This document shows, in pieces, positions 1 through 11,082 of a DNA stretch of 64,000 nt. Location of the stretch: positions 186,001-250,000 of the forward strand of contig JAPDRN010000001.1 in assembly GCA_030247855.1 (NCBI GenBank), read 5' to 3'. The stretch comes from Knufia peltigerae. Taxonomy: Eukaryota > Ascomycota > Eurotiomycetes > Chaetothyriales > Trichomeriaceae. A program made the position numbers and the translations under genes. The notes under the pieces were generated by a model that worked only from the letters and a program-made list of their open reading frames with translations, was not told the DNA's origin and did not search any database. Within the stretch, counting starts at the first letter, position 1, and the number at the start of each line of letters is the position of its first letter.

Positions 1-812
1 AAAAATGAAGAATGTGTTCTCCGTAATTGTTTCTGCTTTACGGAGTACGGAGTAGCACAGTAATCAGACCACGCACGCCTCGGTCCGTCCAACTCTGGGT
101 ACGCAGGCACCGCAACAGTGGAGGGTGGAGGTGGTGGTTGCGATGGCTATGCTGACAAGCGTTTACCCGACCCTAGCCTCGCCGTGTCTCCGTGGTTCGG
201 CGTCAGCAAAGATCACTGTTAAAGTCGTCTAACACGATCTTGTATGAATAGGTGGACGACTAGTCAATTTTGGGTCGATCAAAATACAACGCTCTTGATG
301 CATCTGAACGGTGGTGACAACGTGATGACCATATCGAGGCTGCACTACCCATTCTGTGAGACTTCGTGCGCTGCAAGGCTGACAAAGATCATAAATTGTT
401 CCAAGATTCACCCATTCGACAATTTCTATTGCGTACAGGCACCAGACTTGCAAGTGGACCATCAACCTCTTGTTGATCGTTCCGGTCTAATGATAACCCA
501 GTACTGTACTTGTACCTGATCACCAACGATCATCGACACGTTTGCTCTCCCGATACAACGCTGCTTCTTGACTCCTCTCTACCCACTAGAACATGCATGG
601 AAGCATTGGAAACATTGTTCGTGTAATCATTCTCCCGAACCCAAAACATCAGTGGCGCCAAGTGTACAGATTATATCTCTTGTTCAAGCAGCAATCATTC
701 GACAGGACAATCAAGATGCTGACTCACGGAAATCCCTCCTCTAAAAACACGCCCCCATAACTTCCCTATCCAGCTTTACCGTTTGTGTCTGGCCAAGTGG
801 TCACCACAGTCA
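1..812. other. Left-edge intergenic DNA
   Basis: No convincing gene is visible. Two overlapping open frames at about 229-519 lie on opposite strands and show no recognisable domain. The right part is the 3' flank of the inositol phosphatase gene, which is transcribed leftward. Confidence 0.5.
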
Positions 813-2087
813 TCACACCAACAACGATCTGAGGATTAACCATCCACCAATCGCACCAATGACAGATGCTGCCAGTAACCCATTACCTTCTCTGGTCAAT
901 GTCAAATAAGCCAGCACCCCCACTGCTAATTCCTTCCTTCGTGCCATGGTCCGTCGAGTCTTCCATGATGTGTCGATTCCGAAAGGTGCTCTGTCCACCT
1001 GCCCTACATCCGACAGTGCCTTCAATGGCACTGTTACAGCCAACGCAACCGGGCGATGATCCGAGGTTGCAAACAGAGGTAGACATGTGTATTTTCGTGG
1101 GGTCACCTTGACCTCATTCCCATTCTTGAAGAATATTCGATCGCACCAACTGGGCCACCGGTGGGGTGCCCATGCCCAGTCACCTTCTCCGTCCAATGTG
1201 ACAGCCTTGTCTCCCTCGTTCTCGTATTTGTATGTAGGTGGGAAGGTGATCGGAGCTTCAGTCAATCCGTGCAGTGTTTTCCCTGCTTTGATCTGCTGCG
1301 TGAGCTGGTCGTCCGCAAGTAAATGGCGAAAATGCTTCGGATCGTCCTCATTTCGGGTGGGTTGAGGAAATCGCTGCTGGACGTCCAATGGTGAAGGTTG
1401 TAGGAGTGAGGTACGGTAGTTCAGGTCACCGGCGAAGAAGAGGTATGATTCGGGAGAGTATATGCCGCTCTCAGAGGTGTTTTGTGGCGAAGTTGTCCCT
1501 TGCAACAACGGTGCGTCCTCACTTTGTTCATCTTGAGTTACACCTTTCCGACTTTGGTCTGGCACAAAGACCAGTCGTTGCACAATGCCCTTATAGTCTT
1601 CATTGCGCTGTTCGAGACCGTCTTCCATCGGAGCCAAATGAGCCGAGACAAATGTCAACTGCATCTGTTCCCGCTCAGAGATCTTGTAACCTAGCCGGAC
1701 ACCGACTGCACCCTTGTTGCCCATTTCACTCACTCCGAGACCAACGCCGGCAGTTTGAAGCCAGGTAAAGTTGTCGGCGATATCATCTCGAGCAAACACC
1801 ATCAACGCCGTCATTCCCAAATTCCTCGTAACGACATTGACATAGCTGTGGTCCTTATCCTTGGTCGCCAATTTGACAGCATTGTGAAAAGCATTGAGGT
1901 ACGGCGTCAAGAATGAACCACCGAGGAACGAGTAGCTGATGGGTGCTATTTCTTGTAAGGACAAGACCACAATCTCTGGTGATTGAGAAGTTGGATTTAA
2001 CGCATCAAATAAGTAAGGAGCAAAGACATCAGACTGGACTAAAGCACGGCCGCAGTTGAATGTCAAAAGGTACAGACTGAGAGCCAT
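813..2087 (-). CDS. Tail-anchored inositol polyphosphate 5-phosphatase (Inp54-like)
   Basis: A single-exon protein of 424 residues that should remove the 5-phosphate from phosphoinositides such as PI(4,5)P2. The endonuclease/exonuclease/phosphatase fold is shown by the metal-binding QE at 45-46, NKGAVGV at 124-130, SAHLAP at 148-153, AGDLNYR at 219-225, PPTYKY at 283-288, CDRIF at 315-319 and SDHRPV at 342-347. These are the classic 5-phosphatase signatures. A hydrophobic stretch at about 402-423 ends the protein, which fits a tail anchor as in yeast Inp54 on the ER. There is a low-complexity linker at about 180-210. The start is the first ATG of the frame and begins directly at the fold. The family is secure; the Inp54 orthology is inferred from size and the tail. 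Confidence 0.88.
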   Translation of the reverse strand: MALSLYLLTFNCGRALVQSDVFAPYLFDALNPTSQSPEIVVLSLQEIAPISYSFLGGSFLTPYLNAFHNAVKLATKDKDHSYVNVVTRNLGMTALMVFARDDIADNFTWLQTAGVGLGVSEMGNKGAVGVRLGYKISEREQMQLTFVSAHLAPMEDGLEQRNEDYKGIVQRLVFVPDQSRKGVTQDEQSEDAPLLQGTTSPQNTSESGIYSPESYLFFAGDLNYRTSLLQPSPLDVQQRFPQPTRNEDDPKHFRHLLADDQLTQQIKAGKTLHGLTEAPITFPPTYKYENEGDKAVTLDGEGDWAWAPHRWPSWCDRIFFKNGNEVKVTPRKYTCLPLFATSDHRPVALAVTVPLKALSDVGQVDRAPFGIDTSWKTRRTMARRKELAVGVLAYLTLTREGNGLLAASVIGAIGGWLILRSLLV

Positions 2088-2255
2088 GTCGAGGCGATCG
2101 TTACATATCTCAATACAGCATTCTCAAGTCCCAGTCTCGATCTCATGAAATTTGTCAGTGATGGTGAACAACAATTCCGCCCTGCGAGAGATGAAGATAC
2201 AGTTGATGTCTTTTGAAGAACCCGACGTCATCAGCATCCGAAACTGCCAAGACCA

Positions 2256-3175
2256 ATAGAGTGGCGCGGATACGGAAACATCACGTACAACGACAGCTGC
2301 TGCTCCGGTCAAGGATCACAAGAAGCATATGTGGTATCCAACATGTTTCCCCTACAACATCTCTACCGTCACGAGCAATAGACACCCCAAATGAACGCCT
2401 TTTGCTACACCATGCCGAATTATGGTGGACGTGTAGCTGCAGGGATCTTGATTGCGGGGCAGAATGCGCCAGACCTTACGGGCATCTTGATTCCCTTGTG
2501 TCAGTTCGTGTCACTCGATGGCATTCCGCTCAGCTAATAATAATCTGCCTCGGATTCACCTTGACCACTTTGCATCAAGTTGTGTCCAGGGTGCAGATAC
2601 GCTAAAACTGCACGCAGCCTTACACAGGACCCAGAACCAAATCACCATGGATGCCTATAACTCAGGTTCAAGTCCTTACCAGGTCAGCGGGATCATGTTG
2701 TGGAATTTAGTGATAGTATTATTCAACTTCGAATGAATTCATTTTTCGTCGAAATAGCACCTTCCAACATCAGAAGCTTCTAATGGATACGATCCGTGAC
2801 AACGGACGGACTACTGACGAGAACTTACTGGAAACGCTAGTGTGATCCCGCCAGCTGGATGCGCAACGATATCGCGACAACAGGCAACATATCTTCCTAT
2901 CCTCGGGCAAGAGCTCGCAGATACATGCAGTAGCACCAGGAATATCACCAAGGGTGAATACTGGTCGCAGCCTTTCTGCTATTACTACTACTACTGAGAG
3001 CGAAGATCTCGAAGAAAAATGGGACCCAAACATTACACATGAGAAACTCCAAACCACTGTAACAGATGTTAACGATGCATTTGATCTTGTGGTAGATTAT
3101 GAAGGAACGAAGCCCCTCATTTTGACAGATCAAAGGGACTTGGAACGATTCTTACAAGTACATCACTTCGATTGA
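2256..3175 (+). pseudogene. Broken coding-like stretch, unknown family
   Basis: No intact gene, but protein-like segments lie in succession on the plus strand. One frame runs from about 2256, is cut by TAG at 2379-2381, and continues as a hydrophobic glycine/isoleucine-rich segment to three consecutive TAA codons at 2535-2543. A new ATG at 2782 starts about 20 plausible residues ending in TGA. The next frame, open from 2846 to 3175, encodes about 109 residues with an acidic, well-mixed composition ending RFLQVHHFD. Read together they look like a gene with at least one premature stop and frameshifts, or exons I failed to join. I do not recognise the family. The stretch lies between the 5-phosphatase and F-box genes, both on the other strand. 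Confidence 0.3.
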
Positions 3176-3378
3176 GGAACGTTAGTACAGATGCTGACCT
3201 TTTTTTTAGCTTTACAAACAATAACACAATGCATTCGTTATGTGCGGGATGTAAGCGTACAGTAGTCGATCGATCCCCTCCTATATCCACGCAACAATAT
3301 GCTTCGAGAGCTATCTCTTCCATCACGATATATGTCGTAGTGCGCATCAACAGTGCGTAATCCCACGCTGAGCCGTAA

Positions 3379-4059
3379 TCAGAATAGGTCTCCAGTCCAG
3401 ACCAGACATAGTCGACAACTTTGATAGCTGCCCGTCCGCGCCCGCACTAAATCTTCGATTTCACTCAAGTTATAGGGCTCTCCATGGAATCTCAGACATT
3501 CGCACAACGAGGAAAGCATATAGTGCGCTGTCTCACCTTTTTCCTCGTATGCCATTCGTAAAATCATTTCCTTGCTGATTTGCGTGAATCGATCTTCCCA
3601 CTCTCCCTGCTCAAGCCAGAAGCAGACCCGACGGAATGGCCCCGAACTGCTCTTCTTGGCAGGGATTGAAAGAAAGGCTGCAAATATCTCCTTCCTCGCT
3701 GGCCAATTTTGACATCCTTGCAGGGTTATCCGATCTTTCTTGGGAGGTCCTCTTCCGTGGAAATAATGCGGCGTCCGATCAAGAGCCTCTGCAATGGACT
3801 GTGCAACGAGTGCGGTGGCCCATCCGAGAGAGTCCGCCTCGCTTAGACTTCTCGCAATTGAATCGGACGATTTTTCTCGTCCTGACACACAGAGTAGGAT
3901 CCGACAAAGATGGTGGTAGTCAATGCTAGATAAAACTCCATATAGCCTTTTACAAGTCAGACCAAGACGATGGACTTCTTGAAGAGAGTAGAGACTGTGA
4001 CAGATTTGGATAATGGTTTCATTCGGAAGGCCAACGAACGAGGATGGCATTGTGGACAT
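3379..4059 (-). CDS. F-box domain protein
   Basis: A 226-residue single-exon protein. Residues about 8-52 match an F-box: a short hydrophobic start, LPNETIIQICHSL, then LTCKRLYGVLSS and a hydrophobic helix. F-box proteins bind Skp1 and act as substrate receptors of SCF ubiquitin ligases. The remaining 170 residues are helical in character with no repeat that would name the substrate, a common situation for the expanded fungal F-box family. The ATG at 4059 is followed by a second Met three codons on, so the exact start is uncertain by a few residues. Confidence 0.7.
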   Translation of the reverse strand: MSTMPSSFVGLPNETIIQICHSLYSLQEVHRLGLTCKRLYGVLSSIDYHHLCRILLCVSGREKSSDSIARSLSEADSLGWATALVAQSIAEALDRTPHYFHGRGPPKKDRITLQGCQNWPARKEIFAAFLSIPAKKSSSGPFRRVCFWLEQGEWEDRFTQISKEMILRMAYEEKGETAHYMLSSLCECLRFHGEPYNLSEIEDLVRARTGSYQSCRLCLVWTGDLF

Positions 4060-4333
4060 GTCTGCGGGAGTCTACTGATCACCGACAGTCGCAAAGTAGT
4101 CAAGATGAGAGAAAGCATCCTGTCAAGCCTGAATTTAAGCCACAGGAGCGCCTGATATTAACCACGTCTGAGCGACGCCACGAGATGTGGCTTTGGAGCA
4201 GATGAGATGGAAGGTTACGCGGCTCACATTCCTTTCTTCGAGCTGGAAGAGTCTAGATTTCATTTACTGTGCTGTGCGGAGTACACTTCGAGGAAACAAC
4301 AGCGAATATGTCGACTGCACAACGCCGATCACC

Positions 4334-4913
4334 TCACCCTATCATCATTGATTGGGGGATATTAAGGGGAGAAGGTTTATTCTCTTTTGCCTTGCGATTC
4401 AGTCTCTGCTCTTCCTCCAGATACAATTGTTGCCCAATGTTTGGAAGAACATCATCATGGGTCTCCAGGGTGTCGCCCTGAGTGACATACTCAATGAGAC
4501 TTCTCATGTGAGGCGCTCTCAGCCTGTAATGCTTCTTCCCGTCTGGATCGATCCAGCAGTGAGCTCCACGATCGCATGGACCCGGACAGCGAATGAGGGT
4601 CTATGCCTTCTGCCAAACTGCTGGTCGGCCTGACGCTTCCTCTTCATCACTGACATGTAGATCTCTTTGCGCGAGCATAAGTGTAGTGGCCGAGGTTGAT
4701 CCTCTTTTGTTGCCCTTTCTCGCAGCAGACCCCAAACGGTATTAAGGGGGTATTGTGGGAGCGCATGATTTGCAGCTGTGACACCGATCGCTAAATTGGG
4801 TGCAGGCGGGCGCTAGGAGCAATATCGAAATAAACCTTGAAACCGAAGGGGGATGGAGTGATTACTGGTATAGCACTACAATGAATCACCAGTGATTCTC
4901 GTGGCTGATATTC
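4334..4913 (-). pseudogene. Decayed gene with HCW-DP-GKKHY module
   Basis: Three overlapping minus-strand frames each look coding and each takes over where the previous one fails. Frame one is open at 4794-4913 and is rich in Pro and aromatic residues. Frame two is open at 4522-4812 and includes PLHLCSRKEIYMSVMKRKRQ. Frame three runs from 4678 to the TGA at 4334-4336, is cut by TAG at 4601-4603, and holds a Cys/His block, CPGPC then GAHCWIDPDGKKHY, then LETHDDV and LYLEEEQRL. I recall similar C-P-C/HCW-DP-GKKHY-L blocks in uncharacterised proteins of filamentous ascomycetes; this is memory, not a search. Two frameshifts plus one stop in about 580 bases argue for a dead gene, unless the assembly is wrong here. 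The function of the family is unknown to me. Confidence 0.5.
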
Positions 4914-6427
4914 TCATAGCTATTGAGAGCGAGCACTTCTGTAGCATATGAGCCTCTTATAGCCTCATTAATACGTGGTGTGTGGTGAGAACTGTACTGT
5001 ATATATCATGTATTACTCAGTGTATTTTTGGTAGTTGAGCGGTATCACAGAAACCTCGGGAAGAGGCGGCCGGGTAGTTACCCCCATATTAGTGAATGTA
5101 CTATCACTAAACAGGCAGTTGAAGCACCGTATAATTCAAAGCTTCTGCGAAAGAAACTCACAACATATATACAGAGGGGAGGGCGGTTTCGGGGATGCTC
5201 TGTATAGGTTCCTGGTGGGTTTGGGTGAAGGTACGCTCTGGCTACTTACATTGTGCGTGCCGCAAAATTTGAAGCCCTCGGAGGCACCTCGACAATGTCT
5301 GCTAGAAGGGCAGCGAATTGTAGCCTGGTAGGAAATCCATTTGGAGGTGCATCAAAGGGTATGCAATGTTGTTGTTGGTAGGGAATGGGTTCAGGCCAAT
5401 AGGTCGAACGGAAACCTTTCGAGAGCTGATGATTTCAGCGAACGACAAATAATCCCTCGATTATGGCCGGCAGTAACCCTTACAGTACTCCGTACCACTC
5501 GAGAGGATTGCATACTTCGGCAGTGTGATTCGGGCTTTGCATCTTCACCGGTCAGCGCATCTCGCATGGAGGGACGAAAAGGATTGGGCACGAGGACGCC
5601 ACTGTCACGATTTCTAGTTTGCCCGATTGATGCAGCAATTCCAGCCTGAGAGGCAGCCCGATCGAACTCTTGACTACAGTGTTTGAAATTCAGCCTGACC
5701 CAAAAAAAAAACCTTCCAGCTTTTGCTTGGGCATCCTCTAGCCGCCCAAGTACGTGCAACATGGCCCTGCGTCGTCGACCAGCACAATAGCCGACCAAAC
5801 CATTTTGATCATTTTATTGCCTACTGGCTGGCAGTCAAGCGCCCCTCGATGGGTTTATCGTGCAGAAACATGAACCCCAGTTTTGCTTGCAGATTTCAGC
5901 CTTATTGGTTCGACAACTCAACAATATAATGGCGTGCTGCCCAAGTCCTTGTCGACCAACCTTTCACGCTCGCCCACATATCCAACAATTCACTGCTCCG
6001 TTCGTCGTCAAAGTCTGCAAGATGGTGACATTCTACAGCACTGATAGGATAAACTAAAAGCATGGCTGGCCTGCTTCACACAAGGGGAGAAAGATTACAC
6101 GGTATGTCGAGTTTTAGGGCTATGATTCACACGCCGCCGATGCTTTGCGTAGAAACGCAACCACGTACACGAAATAATTGCACCTCGAGAATGGACTAAC
6201 GTGCGTCAGCAACCCACGACACGAGCACTGATCGGCGGGGTCTACTCATACTGTCAGTTTTGTACAGGATGAAGAAGATTGGATCAAAAGCCCGGACTAT
6301 TCAAAAGGCGCGTACGTCGCAGAGCTGGGAAGGGAGCTGAAGATATCATTGAATTCCTAGGATGATCTGTGATCAAAGATTCCACAAGTCTGAAACGCGA
6401 ACTACTACCCTCACTAGCAGTCCATAG
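4914..6427. other. Gene-poor DNA
   Basis: No supported gene. Open frames of up to about 135 codons occur (for example 5035-5331 on plus and 5391-5798 on minus) but show no domain and no convincing protein character. The short word TTCAGCCTGA or close variants appears at about 5640 and 5690, and a shorter version near 5896. Confidence 0.4.
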
Positions 6428-6991
6428 CTATAGCCCGAGATTCAATGATCCAAATGCCTTTGACGAATCTATAATAGGCCGCCGCATGCTCTGAAGACAG
6501 CTACTGCCAAACACAAAACACAATGCTCGCTCTGATATTATTCCATCCGATATTTGACCCTTATTGCACAAATCGCATTCCTGAATGCATAATCGTGGGC
6601 ATGAGGCTTCAAAAGACAAACGACGCAGCGCGAAGTCCAATGAGTCGTGCTCATGGGAGCGAAATCTGGTGAAATCGCTTCTTGGAGGGTGAAGTACAAA
6701 AATCTCAATTCCTCAAGCTGGCCAGCTGGTCCTGGTTTTTCTTTCATTAGAACTCGTCTCGATACTTCAAAGGGATGTGTAACTTGCCTTCGTCAGCGGG
6801 AAGGGCGCATCAATGATATGATACTGTCCGGACCGCCACTCGTACTTTATCTCGTTGTCGCCATAGAAATATCGAAGCCGAGAATGCAACATGCGTTTAG
6901 ATACGTAGTCGGGAATGGTTTGAGATGGTCCTATCGAAGACTTGGAGGGTGTCTGAAGGTTGCTAATAGTAGTGGTAGTAGTCTTTGCCAT
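6428..6991 (-). CDS. Candidate two-exon small gene, unknown function
   Basis: Exon 1 would be 6784-6991 and starts at an ATG with MAKTTTTTIS. It contains a basic-aromatic stretch (SRLRYFYGDNEIKYEW). Exon 2 would be 6428-6711 and contains DFALRRLSFEASCP and a Cys-rich piece (CIQECDLC). An intron of 72 nt (6712-6783) with a CTAAT branch point joins them in phase to about 163 residues. The donor GTTACA is weak, so this could equally be a relic. No known domain is recognised. It lies alone in gene-poor DNA between the relic at 4.3-4.9 kb and the kinase gene. Confidence 0.28.
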
Positions 6992-8258
6992 GACTGAGCA
7001 AAAGTACCTGAACGGACAAAAGTACCAATTTTGGGAAAGAGCGGGTAGCCGAGGGAGTGTGCATACTCAGTCGCTTATTTATACATCGGAGTCGTCTCCT
7101 GGCAAAGTCGCACAGGCCTCGGTGGTGGCGGCTTCGGCCTTGCAGCTACATAGGTATGTCTAGGGTGAATGTGGTCGGAATTCAGCCATTGGAGGATAAG
7201 CCCACACACTATTTATTTGATGGTGGGTTGCCAAAATCTCAGCCTGATCATCCTTCCTTGTCACCACCATACCGAGATCAACATTTCATTTCTTTGTGCC
7301 CAATTCCTTGCCCGTTTCAATAATGATCCTTCAGCCTCTATCTGATGCCAGGTCATTCCTTTCGAAACGAGAGACCTTCTGGTCTAGAACAGCATCTGCT
7401 GGACAGGAGCCTCGCTACGTCTCAGCCACCAATTTCTTTTCATCAGGCTGGAATTCACTATCAGGCTGAAGTTTTAGCCTTTCGAACAGAAGACTTACCT
7501 TGTGAACAGGGAGCTGCGGCACTCTACGACTGCTATTTCCGTCAGGTAAGGAAAAAAGTGGCAAGGCTTCTGTGCCCACTATCCACAAGCCCTCTCTCAA
7601 AGACGCCTTACAGAGTCACGGTGATCTCAATAACATCCATGGGCTATGTGTCATGGATTGGAAGTGACAAACTCCCGGGCGGCCATCGTTTACTCCTAGC
7701 CGCCTAACACCATGCGCGTGCATCAATTGACATGAAATTGTCTCAGCCTCCAGTGAAAGTCGCATGCAGGAGGCTTCTTGCGATTCATACTATCCCTGCT
7801 GGAGGCTGGCTAACCCCTATCTTAGGGGGCGATTCCAGCCCTTTCAAACGTATAATTGGTCATGGACTGCAGGGTTATAGCGATAGTTCCTGAACTGTGC
7901 TCTGTTGGAGCAAAAGAATACCCCCGAACGTTCCATCATTCTGCAAGCCACATACTGCTAACAACACAATATCTGACCCTCTTTGGAAGTACTCGACGTT
8001 ATTTCTTTTGTCCTCCCAATTCCCAAGCTCGTCATTCGTCAGAAGTTTGGTTAATGGAGCCCCCCAAAGACTGGGATACTAGACGAGCTGAGATCACAGC
8101 CATGTTGCTAAGGAGGGTTGATTGCCTGCACAGAGCCTCATCATGGGGCAAGGTGTGGAGAAGCGAACTATATGAATAACAACTGCCTGGAGTAGCGGTT
8201 TGCAGCCAGAAAGAAGGCAAGCCTTCCACCTCTGCGTAGGTTCTTACTGCATTTCTCC
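6992..8258. other. Gene-poor DNA upstream of the kinase gene
   Basis: No supported gene. The stretch carries several copies of a TCAGGCTGA-like word: near 7239 (inverted), two direct copies at about 7441-7451 and 7459-7469, and a 10-base perfect inverted repeat noted separately. The last few hundred bases should hold the kinase promoter. Confidence 0.4.
7744..7808. repeat. 10-bp inverted repeat, 45-base loop
   Basis: CAGCCTCCAG at 7744-7753 is answered by its exact reverse complement CTGGAGGCTG at 7799-7808. It could form a hairpin or be the ends of a tiny mobile-element relic. Arms this short may also be chance. Confidence 0.4.
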
Positions 8259-11082
8259 ATGGCTCCCAACGGGCAGCCTGAAGCGCAACCAGATGCTGGA
8301 GCCTCCTCGAGCAAGCCATGGCAACGTATCATGATGGTCTTTCGACCAAAAAGGTCTACCGATCATCGTCATGCTCAAAATCAGCAAAGAGAAGCGGCCC
8401 CGCCTCCACATGCCTTGCGCCTGCGCCGTATATGGTCGGAGCAAAATTTAACAGACGGCATCAGGACCAATACAGTGGTAAACTTTTCAATACGACCACA
8501 AATCGATTGTCAGTTGATCACCTTCTTGCGCGAGAAACGACTAGAAAGGGACTTTCCAATCAGGTGGCTCGATCATGATTCCTATGAAATAGTGAAAAAT
8601 GCGAGCAGGGCCTGCCTGTCCCATCTCAAAGAAAATTATCGGAACGGCGAGCCTCAGATATATCGAACTTCTGCAGAAGCAGAACTCCTTACGTATTTTG
8701 CAAATGGGGAGTCAAAGGTGGTCGGCCAGGTTCAAACGAAACATATTCATGCGTGGGCAAAGTATGTTCCCATCGAAATCGCAAGATACGGTGCAAAGAA
8801 CCCGGGCAGTTTGTTGCAGTTGCGGATTACATGGAGATTTGACTTCTATGACCTGGGTCCAGCAGCCGGAGGAGGCTCTAGCACCGAATCACTGGCTAAG
8901 AGGTTACGCTGGCAAATGAAACAGAACTATGAAACCAATTACATCAAAGAGGACTTCCTTTCAAGACCTGCACGTGAGGCCATCCTCACCCATGAACACA
9001 TTCGCGAATTGATCAACAAGGATAGAAGTCTGCGCGATAAGTTCGGGCCCAGTGAAGCATGCCCGGACAGAATAGCCTTCGTTGAAAGGGTGCTCAACTT
9101 TGGTACTCGTTTGCTAGCAAGCTGCATCTCAGCTGAGGTGCCTCTTTCGCGCCTTCATGTTCTGGTCTGCAAAGCTAAATACGAGGATCGTCATCTACCT
9201 CTGAGGGGGCCGGCTCAGGTACCGCATGTTGACGGCAGAAACGACTGGCTTGAAAAGGTTTACTTGCGCGAAATTCAAAAAAGCCAGAAAATTTTCCAAG
9301 TCTACGATTTTGATAAGAATGAGCTGAGGGCGAAAATGAACAATGGTTCATACGAAATCATCGATGAGTTCACTACGATACCAATTTTGGGTCCAGGGAA
9401 ACTATTGGGGCAAGGCGCCTTTGGTACCGTCCATGAGGTCAGCATCCACCAAGAGCATCACAATTTTGACATGGTATGGCCTACCCCGTTCTAGCTTCAA
9501 ACCCCCCGTGTTAATTTAGGTGCAGGACATGTTCGCTTTGAAGCAGCTCCACACACCGAGAATGGGTGTGTCGACAGCATTCAAGCAGGAACATGACGTC
9601 TTCTCCAATATAATGAAGGTCGAGCATCCTGCCATTCTTATACCTTTGGCCATGTGGAGGAAGAAACATTCTACGGGTCCCAGCTCCGATACATTTTGCA
9701 TGCTGTATCCATTAGGCGAAGGGAGTCTGGCCGAGTACTTGAGAGAACATCGAGAGCGTCCAAAATTGACCAAAGACTTCGTTCTGCACTTGATGCGTCA
9801 GCTATTGAAAATCGCTGAAGGTCTCGATGCCATCCATCGACTCGCGCCGGCAGACCTGTCTCTCGGAGACGTGGGCAGCGCGTCATTGCGCCCTCCACCT
9901 GCAGAGCATCGACTGAATCACAGCGTATGTCATCGCGATCTGAAGCCTGGGAACATTATCATCTTCCATGATGGGTGGAAGATATCGGATTTTGGTACTT
10001 CTCGGATTTTGCAGATAGTTTCCGGGAAGAGCTCCATTGATATCCTTGATAAGGAACTAGGAGATCCCGAATATGGCCCTCCGGATCCCACCCAAGGTAC
10101 GCCAAGTGGAAGAAAATACGACATCTGGTCACTTGGGTGTATCTTTCTCGAGATACTCCTGACGCTGTTCGAAGAAGGTACCGATGATCAACTTGATGGC
10201 TTGGGTGGTGATAATCCTGAGTTGCAGCCGCGCCACAGACTAGATGTATTCGGCGACGAGAGGCTCGAGTACCAGACGGATGATATTGGACATATCGCAA
10301 GATACTGGTACAAGGAGAAGAAAAGCGGCAAGTACCTTCTCTCACCTCCCGTCGAGAAGCGACTAGACTTCCTCGGTCGCAGAACCCAGGAGTACGACCA
10401 ATTCGACACCCTGGTGGACTTGGTGCGCACAATGCTCAGCATCAAACCTGCACATAGACCGACGGCCGAGTCCGTGCTTGGCACCTTGAAAACCATCGAT
10501 CTTCAGGTGCGTGCCAATCTGTCAGCCGGGCATGAAGATTTCTATACACGTCCAGGCAGTCATCGCATCCCCTTTGCCTCCCAATCCAACACGGACGCGG
10601 GGAGCCAGCGCAACGCAGATCAAGGCGGTGCAGATCCCGTTCGTAACCTGCCGACCCGGAACTTGGATGAGATATTGACTGCGCGGACGAGCCCGGACAG
10701 GTTGAGTCGAAGAACCCTTTCCGCAAGCAGTGAGCAGGTGCGGCCTGCTGTTTTTGACCACGAGGATGTGGCAAATCTGGTGTCGTATTCTGAACCGCCT
10801 GTGGAAGCAGGACCGTCTCGAGAGCGCATTCTGATCCACGGGGGCACCAATGTCAACGATCCCGACCACACCGAAATGGCTCGGACGACCCAGGCAGAGT
10901 TCTTGTCTCCCCCGGTGAGTCCGGTCAGCCGCCGAAGGTCTTCTTCCGCGAGTGGACACGCGCCGTTGGTCCACAGAGACACGAGCACCTCGGAAGACGA
11001 CTCTGCGCCAGGCCCCAGCAATCGCCGCAGACCACGCACACCGTCGATTTCGTTGACGGACTATGACGGTGAAGAAGGCTAG
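8259..11082 (+). CDS. Large protein kinase with unique N-terminal region and disordered tail
   Basis: Two exons, 8259-9473 and 9520-11082, joined across a 46-nt phase-0 intron, give about 925 residues. A complete Ser/Thr kinase domain begins near 380: glycine loop GQGAFG at 384-389, ATP lysine in FALKQL at 413, catalytic HRDLKPGN with Asp545, DFG at 562-564, and DIWSLGC starting at 606. The intron separates the glycine loop from the lysine. Residues 1-380 form a long helical region of no family I can name. After about 740 the tail is rich in Ser, Pro, Arg and Asp and is likely disordered. Such kinases with divergent N-termini are expanded in filamentous fungi. The gene converges on the NLR gene to its right, which suggests but does not prove a shared role in recognition or cell death. 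Confidence 0.8.
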
